Positions 20,370-31,684 of a stretch of 64,000 nt of DNA are shown piece by piece; within the stretch, counting starts at the first letter, position 1, and each line of letters opens with the position of its first letter. This stretch comes from Annona cherimola (Eukaryota > Streptophyta > Magnoliopsida > Magnoliales > Annonaceae). Where the stretch lies: NCBI GenBank assembly GCA_030490835.1, contig CM059972.1, positions 12,563,764-12,627,763 of the forward strand. Reading direction: 5' to 3'. The translations under genes and the position numbers were made by a program. Under the pieces are notes generated by a model. It had not been told where the DNA came from and ran no database searches. It worked only from the letters and a program-made list of their open reading frames with translations.

Positions 20370-23356
20370 ATTACTATTCCAAGCTCTTAGAGCTTGCATT
20401 AGACCATGTAACGCCTCGCGTAATTTATATACTTTATCTTCTTTCTCTTTAATAATATAACCTTCCGATTGCTCCACATATACTTCTTCTTCAATTTCTC
20501 CATTGAGAAAGGCACATTTGACATTTAATTGAAACACCTGCAATTCTAACTATGTAGCGAGAGAAAGCATAGTTCGAATAGTTTCCATACGCACAATTGG
20601 GGCAAATGTTTCTGTATAATCAATTCCAGGCAACTTTGAATAGCCTTTGGCAACCAACATGACTTTATATTTTTTTAATAGAACCATCTTCATTATATTT
20701 GGTTTTATAAACCCATTTCAATCTAATAATCTCCTTGTGTTGTGCTTTGTCAACTAGCATCCAAGTTTAATTTTTCTTGATCATTTTCATTACCTCATTC
20801 ATAGCATCTATCCAATGCTCTTCTTTTATGACATCTTTAAATTTTTGTGGCTCACATGCAAAGAATGCGACATCACAATGTTCATAAATATCCTCCAAGG
20901 ATCGCCACTTCCTTGGAGGATATGAGTTTGGATATGAGGTAGATGAAGAAATAGGGCTTGAATCAGCCCCTGGAAATGCTGGTAGAGAACCTAAGCTTTA
21001 ATTATTTTTCTTCTCATCATCTTGATGTAATTGTGGCCTTGTCTTTTGTGGCTCATTCCAAGTCCAGAATTCCATCTCATCAAAAATGACATCCCTTGAG
21101 ATAATTAACTGCTTGGAATCAGGCTTATAGAGATGATAGCCCTTAGATTCATCACTATAGCCGATAAATATATATTTTTCTCATTTTTTTATTTATTTTC
21201 TTTCTATTTTCATTTGGTATGTGTACATATGCGATACACTCAAAGATTTTCAAATGCTCCACTTTAGGTTTTCTCTTGTGTCATAGGGTGTCATATTAGG
21301 AATTCCTTTTGTCGGAGATTGTTGAGAATATAAATAGCTATATTAATAGCCTCGGCCTAGAAGGATTTTGGCATATTTTTGCTTTGCATCATATTGTGGG
21401 CTATTTCAGCAATTGTTCTATTTTTTCTTTCAGCAACACCATTTTGTTGTGGTGTGCATCGAAATGTGAGCTCTCTTTTTATACCTTGTACTTTGTAATA
21501 TTTATCAAATTGAGGACTTGTAAATTCTCCCCCACGATCAGTTCCTAATATTTTCAAATAATGTGCGCTTTGTTTTTCAACAAAGGCCTTAATTGGATAA
21601 AATAAGAAAAGTCTTCTAACTTTTGCTCAAGAAAATATACTCACATCATACATGTAAAGTCATCAACGAAGAAAAGGAAGTACCTTTTGCCACCCAGAGA
21701 TATATTTTGAGAAGACCCCTATATATCAGTATGAGCAAGCTCCAGAGGCGCTTTAGCTCTCCACGATGACTTAGGAAATGACAATTTATGCATTTTGCCA
21801 TATATACAGCCTTTACATACCTTCTTCTCCGTAGGAATAGATGGAAGCTCAATAACCATATCTTTTTGTCTGAGTACTTTCAGACTATTAAAGTTCAAGT
21901 GCCCAAATCTCAAATGTCATAATGTTAAGTCATCCAGATTTTTACAATTTAATACTTATTTTTTAGCAGGAGGCATATTAAGAGAAAATACATTGTTGGA
22001 AGTCATTTTCACTGCAACAATTAATTGCCTCTTTTGCTTATCAATAACGAGGCATTTGCCATCTTTGAATTTCACCTATAGCCTTTCTGGACTAGTTGGC
22101 CCACACTTAATAAATTTTGCGCTAGTCCAGGAACATAAAGAACATCATAGATAAATTTAAAATTCCCATTTTTTTATTTTACAGCAATAATGCCTTTTCC
22201 TTCAACATTTTGGGATTTTTCATCCCCAAGAGTCACTTTGGACTTCATATTTTCATCAATTTTGACAAATAATTTCTATTACCAATCATATGGTTTGAAC
22301 AACTATTATCAAGATACCATAAATCATGTGACTCTTTTTGAAGATTTAAGCAGGAGATAAATACTTGATCATTTTTTAGTTACTATTTTCTGAATAATTT
22401 GCTTCCTACTTGAACCAGCAATCTTTATCAAAGTGAGTGGTCCTCTTGCACCTTGTGCATTTATAGCGGCAATTATTTGTATCATGGCTACTTTTCTTGC
22501 ATAATTTGCAATAAGAAGAAAATTTAGTATTTCTCTATTTCCTTAATTTTGGAATTTTCCTCTTCCCTGTCATGGTTATTTAGTGACCTTTGAAAATTAT
22601 CTTCATGGTTATTTTCTCATTTTTCTTGAATTTTCTTTTCTACTTCCCTTTTGAAATATTGAATTTTGACTGGAAAGCCTGCTCTAGTGGTTTTTCTGAA
22701 AATCTAATCATTCTTTTCTCGTGGGCTTGGAGAGAGCCTATTAATTCAACTAGGGAAAGCGGAGATAAATCTTTGAATTGTTCTATAGCAGCCACCACAT
22801 GGTCGAATTTATGAGGGAGACTTCTCAATATTTTTGAATTTATTCCTTTATCTTCAATTGTATTCCCATAACTTCTGATCTGATTTATAATATTAGAAAC
22901 ATGGGAGAAAAATGCTTCTACTGTTTCTCCTTTCCTCATTAATAGAGTATGAAAATCTTTCTATAATGACTGGAGCTTAACGAAAATTACTCTATCATGG
23001 CCTTTAAATTCATTTTTCAAAATATTCTAGACCCCATTTGATGTTGTAAATGTCATGATTCTTAGATATATTCCTTGCCCACTCCTTGTTGGATATATAA
23101 CAAGGTTTTTGCATCTCGCATGTGATTTTCATAATATTAATTTTTCTTGTTTTCATCCCAGGATGCAAATTTTGTGTCATCCTTGGGTTGCTTGTAGTCA
23201 TTTTAGACTAAGTCCCATAATTTCTATGATATAAATAGGATTTTCATTTGTATACTCTAAAAATCATAAGCTTCACCTTAAAATATGGGGACCGATGTTC
23301 GTGTATAATTAAATGTGGTGATGAAAGCTATTGATAGCGTACCTTATAATATCTCC

Positions 23357-23642
23357 TTAAAAGAGCAGTGGAGTAGCAAAATATGTAGCTTCCACGACTC
23401 CAAGATGATGTGACAGCTTCTTCGTCGCAATGGCGGGGCCGATTAGGGCCTTTAGATGAGTGAAGAATGGAAATTGCGAGGTTAGGTTTTTGTCGGCGTT
23501 GGAGGAGGAAGAAAGCTTACTTTTCTCGATATTGTATTTCTTCTTCAAGGTGTCTATGCGAATCTGTTTTTTATTGGCATCGTGGCAAGTGTTGACGGCG
23601 TCGGCAACCTCCTGCAAGTGCTTCTGACAGAGGTTTCCATGG
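23357..23642 (-). pseudogene. Captured trihelix transcription-factor fragment, second half of the domain
   Basis: The minus strand encodes GNLCQKHLQEVADAVN, then IDTLKKKYNIEKSKL, then PFFTHLKALIGPA. This is the second half of the trihelix (MYB-like) DNA-binding domain of ASIL-type plant factors, where the consensus has RQKHWQEVADAVN and a PFF-x-LDALIG ending. The tryptophan usual in KHWQEV is leucine here. The first half lies at 28234-28340, on the other side of the solo LTR. No start, promoter or intact frame remains. Confidence 0.75.
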
Positions 23643-23647
23643 TTGAA

Positions 23648-26600
23648 TGTAGTGCCCACAATTTTTAAATTGCAACCCATAAGTACGTGACATATATAAA
23701 TGAAAATTTTGGACAATAAAATTAATAAAATTAGAATTTTATTAATGGCCTAAAATTATAAAGTAAGAAAAGCAAGAATTAATAAATAAATACTAATGAG
23801 TTAGAGTGTTAATATTGAATGGAATAATAATAAAATGTATTATTTAATTTTAAATTAATTAATGAATTTCAGTCAAATGGTTTAATTTAAGTAATTAATT
23901 AATTTAAATTGTTTAAATTAGTGATTGACCATGATTTAATGGCTTAAATGCATATGATGGGTATAAGTTATAAAATTTAAAATATTACGATTCATGACAT
24001 ATAAATATATACATGGACATATATAAGAAAAATAAAAAAATATGTATGAGGGGTAGCCGCATGTGTGTACGTGCGGACTATCTTAAGTGGGGCCACATTA
24101 GGCAGTCTCTTTCTCTCCCATCACACGAACAGAGAGGGGGGGACGAAAAGGGAAAATAAAGAAAGGGAAAGAGGAGAAGAGAGAAGAAGGAGAAGGGAGA
24201 AGAGGAAGAGGAGAGAGAAGGATGCTCGCCGTCCACATGTTGTCACTGACACTACCGTCGTCACCGCCGATCATCCTGTCACTGGCCGGAGGTAAGGAAG
24301 ATGAGTTTTTTTTATTTTTTTTAAAGAAATTCCTAGACAGTCATGTTCAAAACATAGGGCTTTTACTAGATTTATATAGATTTAAATGTATGGAAATAGA
24401 ATCATGGAAAAGAGAGGAGATTCAAATTCACGGTGGAAGGAGAAGGATAGGATTTTGAAATTTCTTCATAAAATGGGTAGGAATCATTGGGATTTTCATA
24501 GATTCGTGTAGATCTTCATTTTGGGAGCCGAATAATATAATTGGAATGTGGAAATTGAATCCTATGCATGAATTCAAAATTTTCAAGAGTTGAAAAACTT
24601 TAATATTTTTGCCCCAAATTGTTATATAATGTATTTAAATGATGTTAGGATGTATTATTTACAAAAATTATATGTATAATCTTGGATAAGAAAGAAAATT
24701 CAAATTTCCATCATACCTTGAACATGGGGACGCTCTAAAAACGTGGCCTAGACATAGGACTTTTATACTATTTATATATGGGGTGATTTATAAATAATTT
24801 TGAACCCGTTTGGATGTGGAAATGAGTAAAAAAATAGGAGCAGGTGGATATATATGTTACGGGTATGTGTTGTTGCTTGTAAACATTAAATTTAGTAATT
24901 TAATAATATATGAACATGAATTTTGATCAAAATGTGCAAATATTGATGCCAAAATCTAGACATCTATGATAAATGGAATTGGGTAGTTGGGAAATTTGTA
25001 TGGAGGTATGAGTTTTCTTTTAACTAAATGTGTATAAGTTGAATTTTATATAATTTGGGTATCAAACGAATATGAAAAAATTGAATGAATAAGTGACAAC
25101 TGTATGACATGTATACGAATGGTTGGAGAATTAAAAATATTAAACTTGTTGTATATAAATTATATGAAAATGAAAGGGAGTAAAATCCCTTAATTTTAAA
25201 GCTTAAAACTCTCTCATCTAACTGGACAAAGTTAGGCAGTGTATGGGTAATGAATTTGGGTTTAAAGATGAGTCCTAAATGATAAAATTTAATTTTAGAA
25301 GCATGATATATAATTTATCTGTGATAAATGGGTGGTTAAGCAAAGTTGTAATTATTAAAAAATATATATATAGAGGAATTGCAAACCTAAATGAAAGTTA
25401 AATTTAGGCTGGAGCATATATGATGAATTTGATTATGATATATGATAGGTTATAATTATTATATTAAAAAGCATAATATATACGAATGATGATGGAATGA
25501 TAAATTATAAATTAGATAAATGCAAGTAAAGGGAAGTTGGGGAAAACCTAACTATTAAATTGAGATTATGAGCTTGGATATTAATTTTTAGGCATTTAAT
25601 TATTGTATTTATATAATTATGATTAGTTTAATGATTAGATGATGAGGTATTATATGTTAAACTATGAGTGTTGAGATTTAAATGAAATAACCTAGTTAAT
25701 AGGTTGCTTGGCCATGAAAGCAAATTTATTAGATTAACTGATATGCTTTATGTATAAAGGAAATAAAATTGAAATGAAGTGAAATAATTAATGCATTTTA
25801 AGCAAGCGAGAGAGTTAAATAAGAGTAAAATAGAATGAATTATGAAATTGAGGAGCTTACTGGGTAATTTAAAATATCAAGTTACTTAAGTTACTTTTCA
25901 AAGGGTATTTAAGATTTAATGGTTATGTTTTGAGGGGAAGTTGAAAAAAAAAGCTATAAAGACTATCTTAAGTTCAAATTGTCTAACAATATGAAAATGT
26001 CATTTATATATTGAGTGAAAGGTCTAATATTCCATACGTCTTAATTTATATATTAAATGCAAAGTTTATGCATATATGAGTTATCTAAGTGTTTTTTTAA
26101 TACAAAAAGATGAAGAGGCTTTAATAGCTTATAATACATAAAATCTCATATATGATATAGTTTAAAATTTATAAATTCTAAGTATGAAAGATCTATAAGA
26201 TTAAGATTAACTTAATTTTTATGATGTCACTGTGTTAAATTTCATGTATTGATGTTTTAAATGAGGATAAGATGTTTGCTCAAATGGGGGATGATTTTTT
26301 AATGTTTGTAAGTCATATTGAAATGACTAAACTAAGATTTTAAATAAAATGAAAGAAAATAAGATATATTTTTGGGTAAAATAAGGTTATTAGTTAATAT
26401 GTCAAATGATCTTAGTTGTTATTAGATAGTTAAATTGAATTAAATGATTGAAATTTTAAAGAAAAAAATGTAAGTAATAGGGAACCCAATGAATGTGTCA
26501 ATGTGGGTAACCCTATTATATGTAAATGAGTCCTAAGTTGTAGTAGATGAATTTACTGTTTGAAAATATAAGTTTTTATAAAGACAAAATGCAAATGGAA

Positions 26601-28233
26601 TATACTAACTTTTAAGTTGTATAAATAGTGGTAAAGATTATACTAAGCTTATATGTTCATTATGTGTTATATATAAAGTTAAAAATTGAATTGAAATTAT
26701 TAGTTAAGTATTAAATGCAAAGCTAATGCAATTTATAAGCTTATTCAAAAGTAGGTTAAATGTGAGATGGTATAAAAGTTTAAATAGCTTGAAAAAGTAA
26801 GAAATTTCATATTCAGTTCAAGTTTAGGTGTAAAAGGTATTTCAATGTTAGTTAACTTGTAAAGCTATGGTTCATGCAATTTGAAACTGTAGTTAAGTGA
26901 AAAAGGAGTTAGGAACTTTGGATAAGGAGATTTCAAGTTCATGAATACTTGAATTCCATGTCCAAAAGTCTCAAAAAAGTATGTAGTTAGATGCATAATT
27001 AATTATAGAATAAGTATGTGTGATGGGTGATATAAATACTTAGATGTATTATTTGTTGGCTATAATAGAAAGGGGTAAAGGAAAGATGAAGGAAAATATA
27101 AAGGAAAAATTGACAAATACTAAAGGGAAGGTGTAAGCAAACTCTTCAAGATTCTTTTTGTTCAAAAGAACTTTATGGTAAAAAAAAATCTGTTCTTGCC
27201 TTTTTATTTCAAGTGAGTTTGTTTTATTTAAATGTTTCTTTAAATTGACATACATTGAAAAGATACTTAGGGATGACGATTACCTTGTGCATAGGTTTTA
27301 CAAAAAGAATGTGTACTTGAAATATTTTTACAACTTGATTTTCATGTACAAACCTTGTTATCATGTTGAGTTGCCAAAACTCAATTCATATCATAAATGC
27401 ATAAAATGCACATGTGAATGGAACTCATGATAAGACTTTGTCAAGGTTGTAATTGGACAGGTAGTCCGTCCTTGATGTTGCCTAGTCGGTGCGTCCAACA
27501 TATGGGCGAGTGATCACTTGATAAGTGTCATCTGCCAAACAAGGAATAAGTCATGTAATGATGCATATGTGTGCATTCATCTCATTATCACACATGCATA
27601 ATGAGATTTTAAGAGTTTTATGATTTCAATTAATGCCACAGATTTTGAAAATTATTTATTTCTAAATGTTTGCTTACTGAGTATTTTATACTTATTGTTT
27701 TCAACTAATCAGTGAGTGCAAATGATGCAGATTTGATAGAAGAGCCTTCACTGCTAGTTGAGCAGTGAATGTATGATTTTTAATATTTTTGATGGATTTG
27801 GATTTATGGGATTGTAATTATTATAATTGTGAGTATGCATTATATTTAAATATTTTATATTGTTGTTAAACGTAGTTAGCTTCTCATGTGAAATATGATT
27901 ATATAAGGAATGTATTAGTTTGAATTGAAGTAAATGTGAGTGAATTAGTAAAAAATATTAGAATTGCATTGACTATCAGGTATTGTATTGCCCAAACATA
28001 CTAAGTATAGACGGTATGCTGCCAAATTTTAGTTAATAAAATGTAACCAATGTTGGTTCTAAAGAGAAGAAAAGGAAAAAAAAATTCAGGCTTGTTTCCC
28101 GACAAATTAGGAAAAGCTTCCGCTCGTATAAGCATGAAATTTTCGGTTTCATTAATAAGTTTCACCACCTAAAAAGATCAGTGGAGTAAGGTACCACGAC
28201 GCGGTGTGGTGCCCCGCAGGTCGGGGCACTACA
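23648..28233. mobile_element. 4.6-kb solo LTR, probably Ty3/gypsy type
   Basis: It begins TGTAGTGCCC and ends GGGGCACTACA, inverted short ends of the kind seen on plant gypsy LTRs. It is flanked by TTGAA (23643-23647) and TTGAG (28234-28238), a 4/5 match to a 5-bp target duplication. No gag or pol coding sequence lies inside. Near 27660-27780 it has a CTTACTGAGTATTTTATAC stretch typical of such LTRs. Joining the flanks and keeping one target copy restores the trihelix reading frame. Unequal recombination between two LTRs of a full element is the usual origin. 4586 bp is long for a solo LTR. Confidence 0.75.
24128..24222 (+). repeat. Purine-rich tract in the solo LTR
   Basis: Almost all bases are G or A (GGGAAAGAGGAGAAGAGAG-like), followed by a short GC-richer stretch with an ATG at 24222. 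Such a tract can be part of the transcribed leader of an LTR element. Confidence 0.7.
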
Positions 28234-28340
28234 TTGAGCTCGAGATAATGGTTGCTCGCAAGATAAAAATCCGGCCATGAATTCAATGCATCGCTAGTAT
28301 TCGTCTCCCAAAAGTCATGGCCAACCTTCTCCAATCAACA
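28234..28340 (-). pseudogene. Captured trihelix fragment, first half of the domain
   Basis: The minus strand encodes GHDFWETNTSDALNSW followed by YLELN at the LTR junction. This fits the start of the trihelix domain (a tryptophan, an alanine-leucine helix, then RYLELN). The reading frame continues exactly into HGNLCQKH at 23642 once the LTR and one 5-bp target copy are removed. The upstream part toward 28970 is captured sequence, perhaps 5' leader or promoter of the donor gene. Confidence 0.7.
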
Positions 28341-28954
28341 GCCTATGTACAAGCCATGGACCCATCTTTTCCAATATGCAACCAGGCCGCGATGCTCAAA
28401 ATCAATTGTAACAACTCCTTTCCTAATCAATAAAAATATGACATGTCCAACCGTGGTAGCTGCTGCAAATCATCTGTCTCGGTCGTCAATCACAACATGC
28501 TCCAATTATCATTGCCACGAAATTCTACAAGCACTGATGAATCATCTCAATTTCAATAGTTCGCTTCTGTTGCGTTATTACAGATGGGGCACGATCATGC
28601 TGTATTTAGATGATGATGATGATGCAAGACTAGGAGATTTAGAATTTTTTATTTTATAAATCTGATTTGCAGGTCATCGGCCCAGATGGTCGGATCTGAA
28701 AAATACAGGGACTGCTGAATACGGGGATTTTCATGTCGTCTGTTTGCTCGGTCTCAAAGGAGATGCCATCCATAAAAAAAAATCTACTCGCTTAGCTTTC
28801 TTTTTCACCTGATTTGGCCAGCTTTGAAAGAGATGTGAATCGATGGGTTTTCTCCCTTGCAGCCATGCCGGAACTTGGTGGAGAAGATAATGGAAATTTT
28901 TGGTAGTCCAGCGGACTATAACAACTCACGTGCATGCTGCCGATTTTACAATTA
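28341..28954. other. Pack-MULE cargo upstream of the trihelix fragment
   Basis: This 0.6-kb stretch is less AT-rich than the flanks and has no recognisable domain. By position it should be upstream sequence of the captured trihelix gene or a second captured segment. Confidence 0.4.
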
Positions 28955-29131
28955 TAGCATGTGAGGGCACATATGACATTTCAAACGAGGTAATGGTACC
29001 TTTAAACACGTAACTATTCGGAGTTTAAAATGCAAAGAAACAAAATTTTCGGAATTTAAAATGCAAATAGTTAAAGTTTGAGATTTAAAATGTAAATAGG
29101 CAAAATTAGAGAGTTTAAAAGGCAAAAACTC
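28955..29131 (-). repeat. Right terminal inverted repeat of the Pack-MULE
   Basis: This is the inverted partner of 17353-17530. On the forward strand it reads GAGTTTAAAATGCAAAG, ATTTAAAATGCAAATAG and GAGTTTAAAAGGCAAAAAC near its outer edge. Confidence 0.75.
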
Positions 29132-29140
29132 TCATTTTAT

Positions 29141-30749
29141 CCAATTTTAAAAAAGAACTTTTGGCAACGTATCTATTGCCAATATTGTTTCAATTAATGT
29201 GATCTATTGTAATTTACTCGGGAATATTCACTCAAGTTCCATTTGGTAACGAAGAAATCAAGAAAAAATGGAAAATTATAAGAAAAATTTTAGGAAAGTG
29301 GAAAAACACTAAAAATTTTGATTTTCACAATCAAAATTTTATTGCAAAAGGTTAATTTTAGTTATTAAAGAAGATTTAGTTTCCATTAGTCGATGACACA
29401 TTTCATACATCAACGACCATATTTAAGAAAAAATTACCAGTAATTCATAGTTTTAGGTAACCAAATTTAATTTGTTGTAAAAATGCTTTCATAAGTAAAG
29501 AAATTTTTTGTGTCTATAAAAGTATCACTATAAATAAAGAAAAAAAAATTCTTGCCTATAAAATATAATTATAAGTAAGAAAATTTTTTACATGTATTTT
29601 TCTTGATAATAAAGATTTTTTATAATTAATAAGGGTTGTCAAAAATAAATTTTCTTATAATGAAAATAATATGATATGATAGAGATAATATTATAAATAA
29701 AAAAATTAAGTATAAAATAGTTTGGATTGTTGTATGGAAAACATAAATTAATAATTGAAAAATAAAGAATATTAAACAATTAAGATATTAAATTACATAA
29801 AGTGATAAATAAAAAATTTTCCACTATTACTAATTGAAAGAATAAGTTTTTTTTAATCAGAAATAAAAAGAGTTTATATTTGTACCTTAATAATTTTGGT
29901 GAAATTGCAAGCCTTTAACAAGTTTTTAAATATTAAACGTATACGTAAATAGTTTATTTGAAATTATAGAGGTATCATTTTTCTTTAGGATTTTGTTAAA
30001 ATTTTGAAGAAATGATGAAAATCCCTTATGAATAAATAAAAATATTATGACGTGAGGAATATTTATAAAAATAAAATTTTAAAATATATTTTATATTATA
30101 GTATTGGTAATTTATTTTTTTAAAATTATTTTTAATTTTTAAAATATTTTTCACATTATATTGCAAATAATAGTTTTATTTAGTCATAGGGGATTTTTGT
30201 TGCTTCCTCAAAAATTATAAGGAAATCGTAACTAAAGTGATATGTCTACAATTTAAAACAAAATATTGACGTATACTTGCAATTTTTTAAAAACATGTGA
30301 TAAGCTTGCAATTTTTCCTAAAGTATGTAGGTATAAATGTAAGAAACTTGAAATAAAATAAATAAGATACGCATAGTTAAGTAGTTTGGCGTACGTGTGT
30401 GTGGGTAAGTGAGGTCTTGATTTCAAGTCCCTATTGAAGCAAGAGTCTCCATTCTATTAGGTCTCGAGCTAAAGTCATTTTCAAATATATATACATTTAT
30501 CAAAAATTGGAGTGATCATGCATATAATGAATTATATAATTAAATTTTTAATGAAAGTGATTATTAAGGAAATGTTCAATGAGTATGTTAAGTTAGAAAT
30601 CTAATAGTTTCCTTTTATAACATTTTGGACAACATATAAATTTGTCAAATTTTACCTCATTACCTTATATGGTTTATACAATTATATTTCTATTAAAATA
30701 CAATGTGTTAATAATGGAATATTATCTTAAACGCTTATTATAAATATAA
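29141..30749. other. AT-rich intergenic, no gene seen
   Basis: Long A and T runs and weak local palindromes only. A possible foldback lies at about 29250-29470, where CCATTTGGTAACG faces GGTAACCAAATTT. No protein-like frame was found. Confidence 0.45.
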
Positions 30750-31415
30750 CAGAGGGCTAATTTTATGCTATTAATTCACATACAACCCTCTATGCAATAT
30801 TTATTATTTATACATTATTTTTTGATTTTTCTTCAAATATATTTTACTAAGTGTATTTACCTCAAATACTAAGTTTTACTACTTTATAATGTTTTTAAAT
30901 GTTCATTTTTTCTTTTTAAAAATCATTTTAATGGGTATTTTAGTCAATTTCACTTCCTAAAACCTGATTTTAAAAATAAATATAAAAATATAAAAATATT
31001 GTGAAATAGTAAAACTTAATATATAGATTAAGAATATATTTTAGGCTAAAATACAACATTGAATTATTTTAACAATTAATTATATTTTTTTATTTGTTTC
31101 TTCGTAAACATGTTTTCCGAAGTGTATTTAAGCTATATAAAAAGTTTTGTCATTTTACAATAATTTTACATATTTACTTTTATTTTTTAAAAATATCAAT
31201 TTCAAGGGCATTTAAGTCATTTTGAGCCTCTTAAAAAGCTCAATTTTTAAAAAATAAAAAATAAATATGAAAAATATTATAAAATGGTAAAACTTTGTGT
31301 ATAAATTAAATACAATTAGGAAAACATGTTATGAAGAAACAAATCAAAAAAATAACTAGCTGTTAAAATAATCAAATGCTGAATTTTAGCCTAAAATACA
31401 TCATGATGTATATAA
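30750..31415. repeat. Two adjoining family B foldback MITEs
   Basis: The first copy (about 30750-31060) and second copy (about 31035-31415, subfamily B2) lie end to end. Both contain CTAAGTGTATTTACC-like or GTATTTAAGCTATATAAA-like left arms and inverted AAAATGGTAAAACTT-like right arms. Confidence 0.55.
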
Positions 31416-31684
31416 TCATACTTTTATAGATTAAATGTGAAAAAAAGTTTATGAAGAAAATATCAAAAAGTAAAAAAAAAAATGTCGCATAGGGTACATC
31501 AACCCTAAATATAATTATGTTATTGACATATATTAAGCTTTTGTGTAACTAACTTTAACATTGTCACAGGCTCAAGGGATTTTGTAAAAATTTCCCTCCT
31601 AATGTGAGGGTGTGGATGTGCTTTATTGTAATATGAGGATGTGATGATGTACATACAAATATTTAAAAAAGCTATAAAATAATA

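Larger units (their letters stand above)
18090..23345 (-). mobile_element. Decayed Ty1/copia retrotransposon, 5' LTR missing
   Basis: Read from 23345 down on the minus strand, the order is gag (about 23200-22560; NQIRSYG, ILRSLPHKFD), zinc-knuckle area, GAG-pre-integrase (about 21910; RFGHLN, CKGCIYGKMHKLSF), integrase core (about 21557-21357; TDRGGEF, QQNGVAERKNRTI), reverse transcriptase (about 20860-20380 and 19500-19160; active-site YVDE in place of YVDD) and RNase H (about 18915-18493). Integrase before reverse transcriptase defines the copia order. Many stops and frameshifts show it is dead. A poor primer-binding-site remnant may lie at 23325-23345. The 5' LTR appears to have been deleted together with a little flanking sequence. 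Confidence 0.85.
17353..29131. mobile_element. Pack-MULE carrying a trihelix gene fragment, later split by other elements
   Basis: The two ends are long inverted copies. The left end (from 17353) has CTTTTTGCATTTAAAAC, CTATTTGCATTTTAAAC, CAGAAAATTTTGTTT and GGTTACGGTGTTTAAA; the complement of the right end gives TTTTTGCCTTTTAAAC, CTATTTGCATTTTAAA, CGAAAATTTTGTTT and GTTACGTGTTTAAA. Flanks are TCATTTTGT (17344-17352) and TCATTTTAT (29132-29140), an 8/9 match to a 9-bp target duplication typical of Mutator-like elements. After subtracting the solo LTR and the copia relic, about 1.9 kb remain, a normal Pack-MULE size. It has no transposase, and its cargo includes trihelix coding sequence on the minus strand. 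Confidence 0.8.

Noticed and set aside
30385..30470. tRNA-like or SINE-like patch (GGTCTTGATTTCAAGTCCC)
   Set aside because: The B box is poor, and no A box, tail or target duplication could be identified.
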